25,227 nt of DNA from Apostichopus californicus. Its lineage: Eukaryota; Echinodermata; Holothuroidea; Aspidochirotida; Stichopodidae. Position numbers and translations under genes: made by a program. Position 1 is the first letter of the stretch; each line of letters starts with the position of its first letter. Location of the stretch: positions 1 through 25,227 of the forward strand of contig JAIPMN010020117.1 of assembly GCA_020650975.1 (NCBI GenBank). The letters are read 5' to 3'. This document shows, piece after piece, positions 9,801 to 21,800 of the stretch. Below the pieces are notes generated by a model. The model made no database searches. It was not told where the DNA came from and saw nothing but the letters and a program-made list of their open reading frames with translations.

Positions 9801-12800
9801 CGTTTAACCGTGACAGAGGTGTGATCCGTCTCTTAGACAAAGTAACCAGAGATAATGTCTCAGAGTCCAAGAAATGAAATGTTAAAGGGTGTGAAGACTC
9901 GTGCACAAATAAACGTCTCATGCCGGTAATCTGACCTAGTTTCGAATGAGGTGTAAAAGAAGTGTTAGATGCCACCATCCATACCAGAAAATACACACAC
10001 AGCTTGGTACCGTCGGTAATTAGACACTAGTGTACAGTCAATACATACAGCTACGGTCAATACCCACAACACAGTGTACATAGCAGCGATGGACATCTCA
10101 GGTCTAGATAAAAGATAACAAGGTTTCTCGTTTCATTACTTTCTGCATTTTGTAGCGACAAGAAGAAAACTTATATGTATGTGTTTATATTTTTTTGGTT
10201 CTTCTTCGAGAGGTCACATTGTGAGATAAAAAAAAAATAATTAAAAAAAAATATTCAGGATTTCAATTTTGACTCAACATTAAATTAAACATTAAATGGA
10301 TTTTGTCTGGTGACAAAATGAAAAATGCTGTGAATTTTTTGGGGAATGCAAAGTTAACAGCATTTAGCAGTAAATTTGATCAATTAAAGTGTTCAAAATA
10401 TAATTGATAATTGATAACATTGTCCTCTAACTATTGTCCGTGCACTTTTTCAAAACGATGGCTCGCGTTTGTCGCATGGTATGGTAACAAGCTATAAAGC
10501 TGGTGTGCTAACTTACAAATGATATAGAGATGTTTCATTCACCAGAAAATACTGTCCGTTATGAAATTAAATTCTACCAATTTCTGTACATAATAATAAT
10601 AATAATACAATTGATAAACTGCAAAATACAAAAAAAAGTTCCTAATCTCTGTACGAATAAAACATGAACAAATAAACACAAAATACAAATACGACATAGA
10701 AGACCGAAAAATTAATTAATTAAATAAGTTTTGTCACATAATCTCAAAATTCATGTCATACTTCATTGCCAAGCTCAACAATAGGCAGAGTATACGACAC
10801 GCCAGCATTTTCATCTCAATTCTGAAAAATGTATTTGCACATATTTTTGGGATTTTGGCAGAAAGGAACACTCATACTGTATTCATTTTTATCTCGTTGA
10901 TCAGAATTCAAGTTGAAGAAGATGTGGAGGTCACCGAACGGTACGATCCGTAACATCTTGGGCGGTACGGTATTCAGGGAGGCCATTATATGCAAGAACA
11001 TCCCTAGACTGGTCACCACGTGGAACAAACCCATCGTGATTGGTCGTCACGCCCACGCTGACCAGGTATTACACTCAGGAGTCTTTCGAGGTTTCCCCTG
11101 GGGAGGGGATGGATTTTTTGGGGGGTTATTCAGGGAGGCCATTATATACAAGAACATCCCTAGACTGGTCACCACGTGGAACAAACCCATCGTGACCAGG
11201 TATAACCTTCAGGAGTCTTTCGAGGTTTCCCCTGGGGAGGGGATGGTTTTTTTGGTGGGGTTATTCAGGGAGGCCATTATATACAAGAACATCCCTAGAC
11301 TGGTCACCACATGGAACAAACCCATCGTGACCTGGTATAACCCTCAGGAGTCTTTCGAGGTTTCCCCTGGGGAAGGGACGGAACTTTTGGAGTACGTGTG
11401 CGGATGCTTACCCCACAAAATCACTAACCCAAAGTCTCCTAGAAAACACAGATATAAAACAGGTTACGATTGTTTTAATCTTACAGGAGATAAGTCACCA
11501 CATTCCAATTCACTTGGAAAGAATGTCTTCGCAAAGGAAGCTACGAAAGCCAGTATTGATTTTTTTATTTGGGGGGGGGGGGAGATGTCTCACGTAAGAT
11601 TGATTTTCAAGGGAGAACCAGTCACTAGATATCTATATATAGACCTGAATTTGGGTATCACTTAATTCAACTGGAAAGTAGGTCGGCAAGAAATGGTTTA
11701 TATTAATCAAAGTAGGCCTAGCGGTAAATTCAAAAGCAGCGGCCTAGCAAAGTGTCTAAGTTTCTGTTTGGTACAGTATGTTGGCTATATGGTCTTTTGG
11801 ATATATTGTGTTTTCCCTATATGATCTTTTGGTTTTATATGCAAATTTGGCTATATGGTGTTTTCCCTATATGGTGTTTTCCCTATATGGTCTTTTGGTT
11901 TTGTATGCTATTGTGGCTATATGGTATTTTGGCTAAAATATTATTTTGGCTAAACGATATTTTGCAGGATTTTTTTGGTTTTAGGATGTTAGAAATATAA
12001 AAAAAAACTCACTAAGATCAACAAACCATCGTTAAATTTAAATGTTTCCGATCAACTACAGTTTGTGAAATGCTGCATAATTAGTTTTTGTGAAGTTAAC
12101 TTTACAGTAATTAGTCAATAAAGCTCAATCATGCAGAGAAAGTTATCTGTTTTGAACATGGTGTACGAACTAACTACGAAACCAAATTAAGACTTAAAAC
12201 CATAAAACAGATGTTACTAACGCAGCAGTATGAGTCGTAGAACTTTCTTTGAAAGAGAGTCTACCCTGGTTACAGAGTTTTGAGAGGACAGACAATCTGT
12301 CTCGCACTCTCTACCCTTTCTTTGCAAATGGGATATCTCCAAACTAATTATTGAATATATATGATTTAAATATATATATATTTTAATATATAATATAAAA
12401 AAGTCCTGGTACATTATATCAGGGGTGAGCAACCTTTTTGAATGAATGGGCCAGAAATAAGAAGTGAAAGATTGACAGGGCCGCACCTTACCAACGACCT
12501 GCTTTTGATTTCAAACCTTTGATTCCAAGGACTTTCAAGCAATAGGTGTGTGTACTTAATCTGTATTCACAAAAACATGATGTCGATACAGTACAGTTGA
12601 TAATTAATGGGGATAATAATCATCTTTTCTTATCCATTCCTTAATTTATCTCTCTCTCTTTGTCTTCCCTCCCCCTTAATAAAGTACAAAGCCACAGACT
12701 TTGTGGTTCCAGGAAAAGGTAAACTGCAAATCAAGTTCACACCAGAGGACGGTAGCGAACCCATGGACTTTACGGTACACGAATTTGTGGATGGAGGCGG

Positions 12801-15800
12801 CGTTGCCATGGGGATGTTCAACACAGACGTATCTATCCGTGACTTTGCGCACAGTAGTTTCACCTATGCCTTGGACAGAGGTTACCCTCTTTACTTAAGG
12901 TATTTTGGAATTTTTGTTTTCTCAAAAAATATTTTGAAATTCAAAGTGGTTGTTTTGGCTGTTTTGTGCCCCGTGAGGAATAACAATTTTCTGGTTTTAA
13001 AGTCTCTGGTTTTCTAGACTGAGAATTGTTAACCTTGGATCTGAATTTTACCCATGTTGGTAATGCTTTAAAAAAAATCAAGCATGGTAAAGATTTTCCG
13101 AAAAAAACATTTTGCAGAAACTTGGTGCACCATTCTTAAATAAAAAATTAATTTGGGGAATTTTTTCAAACTTCAAATGTATTTATTATCACAAGATTGC
13201 ATGTAGACCTACTGTAAGTATTAGATCTCATTAATTGTCTAAATTTGCCTCAAACTGCAATATTTGTCCTTTTCCTGGAGGATGATCCTCAACCCCCCCC
13301 CCCACATGGGATTCTCATTCATTGACTCCACAGCCAATCCCACCCCTCCTCTACCCCCAATTCGTCAAAGTTTTGATTGTGCCCCTACTGTACCTTATTA
13401 AGCCACAAAAATTTGGGACTTGCCCTTCCCTCCTCTCCAACCCCTAGAAAGGGTTGGGATTTCCAGTTTTGAATACTCGGGATAAAGACGGCCTGAAATT
13501 TGAATCTCAGATTTTACGGAGAGAAGCGGTTGCAAATTGTCCAGTATAAACTATTTATAACTAATATTATAATTCTCAGGAGTTCAAAGTTGAAACCAAA
13601 AAAACCAAAAAAACTCATGATTTTAGCAGACTTTATTAGGATTATAGTACAAGACTTTGAACTTGCTCTGGGTAAGAGGGGAAAGGGGGGTGCTTTTTCT
13701 TCTTTTTACTGTATTTTTTTTGGGGGGGGTGGGGCGGGTCTACCTCACGCATGCTTGAAGCAAAGTGCATAATACTCTTACTTTGAATTTCTGTCAATGA
13801 AGGTTCAAGTACAGACTTCTTGTACTTGTTGCTGGTTCTGCAACGTAAACAACTGTGAGCATATATATAGTACCGTGGCTACTTACAGTGGTACTGTTAC
13901 AAGTACAACTGTGCTGGTATGATATTAGACTCTCCAGCTCTCTGCCTTGTACTACTTGCACTTGACCTCTAAGCTCCCTCCTTAAAGGGGTTCATTATTC
14001 TGAAGAATTGTATTCACAAATAACTGGATAACCTTGTGAAATGTGATCAATTTATCGGATTTGATAGATTAATATTTGAAATAAGGTCGTTTTGTCATTT
14101 TGGCAGCGAAATTGTGAATGTCTAACTTGTAACTGAATTTCAAGACATTCGTAATTTGTTTGTTAAAAATTTGTTTAAATTGCCACACATATTATCTGAA
14201 CAAAGTAATCATATTGTTGAAAATTGGTATTAATATATTTTCACAAAGTATATACAAAATGTAACACTAGAGGAAAGGAGGAGCTAAAAATTGATGGATT
14301 CAAAGATCTCTATGTTATGCTTTTATTAGTGAAAAATTACCAAACGGGACAACTTGACAGATTATGTGATGCTTTATTCTGCTCCTTTAATATTTAGACT
14401 GTTTTAAAGAAGGCATACATTTTTTGGCTCTGAGGTGCAATCTTCCATATGGGTCCATGTCTAATTTATATCTAAAAAAAAAAAAAAAAAAATTATGAAA
14501 TGTTATGCTAGAGGAAAGGAGGACTAAAAATTGATGGAATCAAAGATTTCTTCTTTTTCATCTTTTTTTTTAGTGGAAATAACGAAATACTGTACGGAAA
14601 TAAGAAATTAGACAGATTATGTTAATGCCCCTTTAATATTTAGAAAGTGGTTCGGAGGTTGTAATCTTTCCGTCACTGTATCGGGTCCATTTCTCAAATC
14701 GATATCTTTTCTCTTTTGGAATCGGTTAATAATATCTTGGCAGTCTGTGTCCTGTTCATGATTCCCTCAAAGTAACGTAATTATAATATCTAAAAAAAAA
14801 TGGATTGCTCGTGAAATCGTTTCACTCTCGTCTGCTTTCCAGGCCTACGAGTTTGGTAAAATGTTCTAGTCTTAAGGCCCGGTCACACTACAACGATATT
14901 TTATCGGAATACGGTCCGATTTTTCCGATTTTAGGCCGAAGAGTGAGGTTTGTGGTAGTGAATGTAATGAATGCAGTGGAATATTCGAATGCCTACTCCA
15001 AATATGAGTGGTTCTGGAACGAACTACATTCTGAAGTGACGTCACATCGAAAAACGATAAAAATCGGAAGAGAAATCGGATAGCTATCCGATAAAAGGAA
15101 ACGGAGTCAATATCAAAAGTTAGGAGAGGGCTATTCCACATCGGAATGACTCAACAGATAGCAAATCAGGTCCTTTATCACTGTGGCTAGAAGACCCGAA
15201 CGAAAATCTGGCTGTTTCGATTCCTCCGGAAAAATCGGATAGTATTCCGATAAAAAATCGGTATAGTGTGACCGGGCCTTAACAGTTTGAGTCTCTTTAT
15301 TTACCTTTTTTTTATCTTTCTTTCTTATTTCTTATTTTTTAGTACCAAAAACACAATTTTGAAGAAGTATGACGGCAGGTTTAAGGACATCTTCCAAGAA
15401 ATATACGAGAAGTAAGTATGTCATTTATCCATGCGCGTCTAGAATCCTTTTGGGCGATTCTTGATTCTCGGATTATCTTAATTTGTAAAGACAGAATTTG
15501 AATCAAATCAAATGCATTCATTACTCTCAAATCTTTTTTTCTGTTTTGTTTTATAGAAAAAATCTAGGGAAATGTTTTTATTGTGATAGATTGTAATCTT
15601 ATTTCAAATTGATACTCAAGCATGCTTGAAAAATTAAAAATGATCAAGATCCCACAAAAAACTTGTTGCTTTATCAGATGGGCAGCAGGCAGGCTGTATG
15701 ATAAAATGTGATCATACGAATAGAAACTTGTAGATTGGAGGGCAATAGATATAAGAACACACATGCCGCAAAAGTGTCCATTAGCTATAGGTTGCATCCA

Positions 15801-18800
15801 AAAGCCCGCCGTTTGTACTGAATGGCAGGTTTCTTCCAGTTGGTCAACTGAGTGATCAGTCCCATCTTTTCGCACCTCAGTTGAGCTGCCTATTCGTCTA
15901 TTATGCAACTCATCACATAGCTAGTAGCCAAATCACTATCAGATCAAGGCAGACATGGCAAGGTGTGAACAAATCAACTCTACCAAACTCACCAGTCTGC
16001 TTGCAGGAGAGATAAAGTTTCAGTAAGTTGAGGTCAAGAGAGCTGAAAAATGCAACCTATGGTTAATGGACTAAGTCTCGTCATGAGTAAGAGCCAGACA
16101 ATATAGCATTGGGTTTTTGTGCAGTAAAATGACATCAAAAGTGAGAGCGTGGTGGCCAATTGGCTAAGGCGTCGGACTCGTGATCCAAGGATTGCTGGTT
16201 CGATTCCTGCCTAGTTCATTACGTTGTGTCCTTGGGCAAGATGCTTTATCTCACTTGCCTCTCTCCACCCAGGGGTTAAATGGGTACCTGTGAGGTAACT
16301 TGTCATTGGGCGCAGTATATAACTGCTGCCAACTGGAGGGATTGTCTCTGGGACAGGTTATCATTGACCAGGGGTAATATAACGTCTGTAAAGCGCTTTG
16401 AGACCTATCGCTGGTATAAAGCGCTATGTAAATCGAACATTATTATTATTATTAAAAGAATCACTAATTGTGGAATCGAAAAATTCAATCGGATTTTGAA
16501 ACTATCCAAAATTTTCTTTCGATAGAGGCAAAGAGAGTGGGTGAATGATGCAAACTTCGGCTTCCAGACAAGAATTTCTGTGCTCGTTAGTCAATTGTTT
16601 AAGGTGTTTATGTAGTCAATCAAATTATTTTTCAATCTATCAATTTAAATTTTTTCACATTTTGCTCTAAATTTCAAAAATGTATCTATTTTGAATTTTT
16701 GATCGATTTGTATTTCTTATCAAGGGAGTACAAGGCCAAATTTGAAGCCAAGAACATTTGGTACGAACATCGACTGATAGACGATATGGTGGCCTACGCT
16801 CTGAAGGTGGAAGGAGGGTTCGTCTGGGCTTGCAAGAATTACGATGGAGATGTCCAGTCCGATTCCGTGGCTCAAGGTACAGCTTTTTTTTTTACACTCC
16901 AGAAAAGCCATGCCCAAGAAATAATTTTGTGGTTTTGAACAAGATCGAGGGAATATTAAAAAAAAAAAAAAAAAAAGCCTGTACCACCCTCTAAAAAAGT
17001 GCCAAATTGTGAAACAATAATGTTGCTATCTTTTAATGTCCACGTAATTTCCCTCTCGAGGCAAAATGGCTGTTTATGAAATATGATTCATTGTAGAGTA
17101 CTCGTCAAGATATGTAACTGACCGAACTTTGACTCGCGCAGGGGGGGTGGGGGGGTCTGGTGGGTCATGCCTCAGTCCTCGTGGAAGATCCTAGTTCTTG
17201 GGCCTAAGTGTTTTTCAGACCAGTGTCATCAAAGCCAAATCCTTGTATAGTTTCAACAGAGAACCATCCAACTATTTATGCCTCAAAAATCTAAGGAAAA
17301 CGGCTCAGAAGCCTCAAAGTTACACACCGAGACAATGTACCACTTTACGACAGATGTGTTTTGAAATGTTGCAGCCTTGTGGTGTGCTTGAAGTCACATA
17401 ATAAATGTCTTATCTGTGAATTAGCAGTAAATCTCCGAGCTCTATCTACTGCGTTTTACGACCGTTCTGGAGCGGTACCTAGATAGTCAGGACGTAAATT
17501 ATACATAGAAAGAGGGGGGGGAACATAATCTCAGGATTCTGGCGAAATCTGCAAAATCAGCCCAAAAATATCTGTCTCCAGGTATACGTCAGTAGAAACG
17601 GTTGTGACATTCCCTACACACATTGAACTTGCAGCAAGCAGGTGTGATGTGTTAGGTTGAGCTGCCTGTCGTATTGAAGTCTTGTTATGATCTGGGCAAT
17701 GTACATATATATGTGCTAGACACATTATTAATAATAATAAATGAGACTTATATAGCGCCAAATCAGATGACAAAAGTCACTGCTCAAGGCGCTTCACAAA
17801 GAAAGCAGATTAATTTACAAAAGAACAAGTGAAAAGATGGGTCTTAAGAAGACTTTTGAATGTAGAAAGTTTAGAGCATGTTCGAATGTGATCTGGTAAC
17901 TTGTTCCAGAGATAACAGCCAGAGTATACGAAGCTTCGGTAACCATAGGTCTTCAAGCGTGGTTAAGGAACAGTTAAATTAGGTTTGTTGGAGGAACGAA
18001 GTGTGCGAGTTGGAATATATGGCAAGAGAAGTTGCGACAGGTACACAGGCTGTTCCAGATTAAAAGTTAATAGTGTGACTTCCCTGAGAAACTTGACATT
18101 TAATGCTCCAAACTTTGAATACATGATACGGTCTTGTCTGGTTATAAATGGCAGTGACAACCTTCAGCAAGTGAGTATGTGTTTTGTGTGACCTGCGACC
18201 AATACTTTCCGGTTGTATAAATAAAAATCACGCATGTTCTTTGCTGAAAATATGTTCAAATTTTTGCATTCACTGTGCAAACAGCATGCTATTCAGACAC
18301 ACTTCAGTCTAGGGTGCTGAATCATTAAGGTATGCAGAATCTGTATAAAAAGAAATTCTTCATTGAAATGGGTTCCATTATAACAGCCAATATCCAATAG
18401 GTTGAGGTATTTGAGGAAGTGAAATTTTCCACACCTATCAGGTCAGAGTAAGACTTTTTGACCAATCTTAGACTCTCTCTCGAGAATCTGTATAAAAGGA
18501 AGTTCTTCATTGAAATGGGTTCCATTAGGGTTAAATATATGACAGTCAAAAACTGTCGAAGTTGACTCTTTTGCACCCAATGTACATGGCTCGATCAGTT
18601 TGTATACTGTGAATAAGAGACAACAGTTAATCAGTATAAACTGAAGTGTGTTGTAACACCTTAACACATGTTATACCTGTCAGCAGATGCTAAGTACTGT
18701 GAAAATAAAAAATTACTAACAATTTATTACTCAAAGGTAGTTTCAACTAATAACTGGTAAGGAGTCTAACAACTGTCCCTATGTTTGAATAGTAAGTATA

Positions 18801-21800
18801 CCTTGTAAAGATGGTTCAAATTTGCAGATTTAAAGCCTTTTTTTTTTGCAGTATTGTGTCATCCACTTTCTATTTAAATATGGACGAAAATTGGTTATCG
18901 AGTTATCTGCTCAGTCCAGTCAATCATTATGCATAGGAAATGTGTATTAAGTATTTTCTGTTTGTATAAAAGTCCTCAGTAGCAACCGGTCATAAATGTA
19001 TAGCACATGTTTAAGAAATTATAACACGCATCAGTTTTAACTGATATTAAACAGGTACTCACCTTTACCAGTTTTTCTTTAACTGATAAAGCCAGGAGAA
19101 TTGGCTGACTTTTTTGATAAAGACCTTTGGCTGAACAAAAAATTATTGTATCCTGCCCTTATCAGACAGCCAGATCTGTTGTAACCTTGCACTGCGGTTC
19201 AAAAATGGTTCACTGTTAATGTTTTCCCTTTTACATCAAAAAGCAGTTAGCGCTGTCTAGAATTTTATCAATATTTATTTATAGGGAAAAAAGTCTGGTT
19301 TTAACCATACAAGTGACAATTATATTATGTGTATTCATCATATTTGTGGTGGAAATTTTTCTGTAGAAAATAAAGGGGAATTTTTTTTTTTTTTTCAATT
19401 TAAATTTTTCAATTTAAATTTTTTATTTTTAAGTTTTATTTATTATTATTATTTTTTTTTGGCACCAAAGGTTACGGATCTCTGGGAATGATGACCAGTG
19501 TGTTAATTTGTCCTGACGGGAAGACGGTGGAAGCCGAGGCCGCACATGGTACTGTCACCCGACATTATCGAATGCACCAACAGGGCAAGGAGACATCCAC
19601 CAATTCCGTCGGTGAGATCAATTGCTTCCACTTATTATACTGAAATGAATTAATCATTGTGAAATATGACATCTATCTAGAAGGTTTGATTTTGCTTCAT
19701 TGTTGAGATTGGGGTGGGATTGGGGGAGGGGATTGGGGGGGGGGGTCATGGGGAGTGATATGATTAAGTTGAGTTTGAGAAGGATATGACTGGGGGAAGA
19801 AGAAGAAGAGAATCTAAACTATAGTATGGAATGTTTCATGAAAGCTAGTGAGGGCAGTATTGCATAAATTAGCATGCATAGACTCAAGATGTGTGACCTG
19901 ATTAATTCACTTTGGCTTGGGCTTTGAGTACAACGGTTCTGTATGCTGCCGTGTTGAAAGAATCTAACAGTAATCGTAATTACAGACTTTGCCATCTGCG
20001 TGATAGTCGTTGAAGACTTTGCAATCTGCGGTCACCCCTCAAAATTTTGCGAGGTCGGTAAGAGTGACTGCATAGTTTTCCCTTTCGGGAAACCAGAAAG
20101 GGATCGTGGTGGATTCCCTCGTCCCATCCAAGTGCCGTTCAGAATGTAATCGTGATTGCTCAAACTCGCTTTTGGTTTTCATCATAAGCTGTCAAGTAGG
20201 AAATAACTTTAATCAGCTTTCACAAACTTGTCCGTGATACGTATGTATCCAAGCGTTAGTCAATGAATTACGATATTTTGAGTGTTGCCAGCCACATTGC
20301 ATCCTGAACAAATACTTGACTCTATTTTGAAACGGTGAAGTCGATTATTTTGAGGTTACAAGGGGCGGAAGGTAGGGGGGTGCCTCACAATTTAAATAAT
20401 TGCTCTCCAAGGATTTTTCATGGGGGCATCTTGTCTTTCTCATCCGTAGCATCAATATTTGCTTGGACGAGAGGTTTATCTCATCGGGCGAAATTGGACA
20501 GCAACGACGCCCTGGCCAAATTTGCAGCTGCATTGGAGAAATCCTGTGTTGATACTATTGAAGCAGGTGCTATGACCAAGGATTTAGCAATTTGTGTGAA
20601 AGGCATGAACAAGTGAGTAGTTATTTTGTTGAATGCTGAATCGGTCCCAGGCCGTAGCCATAAATAACAGCTAGACTAAAATAAAAAGGGAATAAACGAA
20701 CCCAGGACTTGTTGCATGGGTGTTTCTAGCTTGGCAACTCTAGTACTCTATTGTCTATATGAGTTTTTTTTTTTTTTCATTTTTCATATTTGGGACATTA
20801 CTAATATTAGTAAGTAAGAGAAAACAGAAGAAAGGTTAGACTCTTTATACTAACATAACTTGGAACATGTAAGGTAGTAAAAAGGGTTGAGTAGGGGGGG
20901 GGGGGGAGGGGTGCTTGAGCAATATAGTAAGATTTATAGCAATGGGACTTTAATATAGATAAGGATATTACTCTTGACCTGTGTTTCTGTATAAAGTGTT
21001 GGAATCTGTGAGTAAATTAAGAGGAAAATGAAAAAAAAAGAAACAATGGATGTTCTGCAGAGGGGTTAGTCAGGCATGGGAGGGGGGGGGAGGGGGTTGG
21101 AGATGGCATGACAAAGGACTAAACTGCTGTACCAAGAAGAGGAATTGGTCAAGTAAAGGGAACATGTGTCTCGCAGTTGCATGGTTTAAAAATTTACAGT
21201 GTAGAGGGGTGGAGGGAAGGGAAGGGGAGGGGGAAGTGGCGAGGAGATAAATAGGACCTACCAAGTACCAACATAGTTCTATATCTCCACAAATCATGCC
21301 CTCCTAGCAATTTATACATCATGTCTTTGGAAATATTCCCTCGTAAAAATTATATCACATTGTTTGTTGTTTTTTTTGGGGGGGGGGGCGAAGGTGGAGA
21401 TGCGGAAGCGCTGAGGTTTTAAATGTATCAAATGTTGAATGACATGACTATCAGCCAGATAATAGAAAATTTGGTTTGTCTGTGGTCAATATCTTGGTCA
21501 GTTTGTGGTCAATTTTTCTTTTCTTTTTGTAACTTTCAGGCATGAGCATTTTCCGCGAATTCGCGGAATATCCGTGATTTCTTTTCTACCTCATGGACAA
21601 AAACTATTATCCTAACACACTGTAGCATACGCAAACTGGAGCCTATACCGAAATTTTTGCAAAGTTCTGTGATTTTTTTTTTTACCCCAGGCCCGCCCCA
21701 TCCCTGAACCTTATATAACAAAGTTTTTCTTTCTTTTCCAGAGTACAAAGGAGCGACTACCTCAGCACTTTTGAGTTCATCGATAAAGTAGCAGAAACTG

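Larger units (their letters stand above)
8693..10904 (+). other. Intron 4 of IDH
   Basis: GTAGGT donor to TTGATCAG acceptor, phase 1. It contains G- and C-runs (near 8810 and 9000), a LINE 3' end (9150-9490), the truncated MITE copy (9886-10172) and a short (AAT)n near 10591-10610. The remainder is AT-rich without recognisable features. Confidence 0.8.
11066..12684 (+). other. Intron 5 of IDH
   Basis: GTATTA donor to CCTTAATAAAG acceptor, phase 0. It contains the exon 5 partial copies (to about 11390), a 12-G run (11571-11582), a TATATGG minisatellite (11770-11975), an AT-dinucleotide tract (about 12350-12400) and a hAT-like terminus (12420). Positions 11980-12350 show nothing recognisable. 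Confidence 0.8.
12900..15342 (+). other. Intron 6 of IDH
   Basis: GTATTT donor to TTATTTTTTAG acceptor, phase 2. It contains C- and G-runs (near 13291 and 13720), a diverged tandem duplication (14256-14712) with an A-run at 14473-14490, and a TTAA MITE (14876-15278). Positions 12900-13250 and 13770-14250 hold no recognisable feature. Confidence 0.8.
15412..16724 (+). other. Intron 7 of IDH
   Basis: GTAAGT donor to CTTATCAAG acceptor, phase 2. It contains a fold-back/MITE-like element (15777-16070) and a complete tRNA-type SINE (16144-16455). The remaining AT-rich parts show nothing recognisable. Confidence 0.8.
16877..19470 (+). other. Intron 8 of IDH
   Basis: GTACAG donor to CACCAAAG acceptor, phase 1. 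It contains an A-run (about 16960), G-runs (17140, 17512), a LINE 3' end (17723-18160), a short direct repeat (18336-18532) and a T-rich tract (19381-19460) next to the acceptor. Positions 18540-19380 show nothing recognisable. Confidence 0.8.

Noticed and set aside
11127..11334. Mutually exclusive alternative exon 5 copies
   Set aside because: The copies lack the exon's first 66 nt and its acceptor, lose the catalytic arginine, and their donors are out of frame with exon 6.
11752..12000. 82-codon hydrophobic ORF resembling a membrane protein
   Set aside because: Encoded by the TATATGG minisatellite; the repeated residues follow the DNA repeat.
14805..15141. ORFs of about 90 codons on both strands
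   Set aside because: They lie within or across the inverted-repeat MITE at 14876-15278 and have no recognisable domain.
15564..15908. 114-codon minus-strand ORF
   Set aside because: It crosses the border of the fold-back element at 15777 and shows no conserved domain or splice structure.
16144..16220. Possible tRNA gene
   Set aside because: A and B boxes are present but the flanks do not form an acceptor stem, and the sequence continues into a SINE body and (ATT)n tail.
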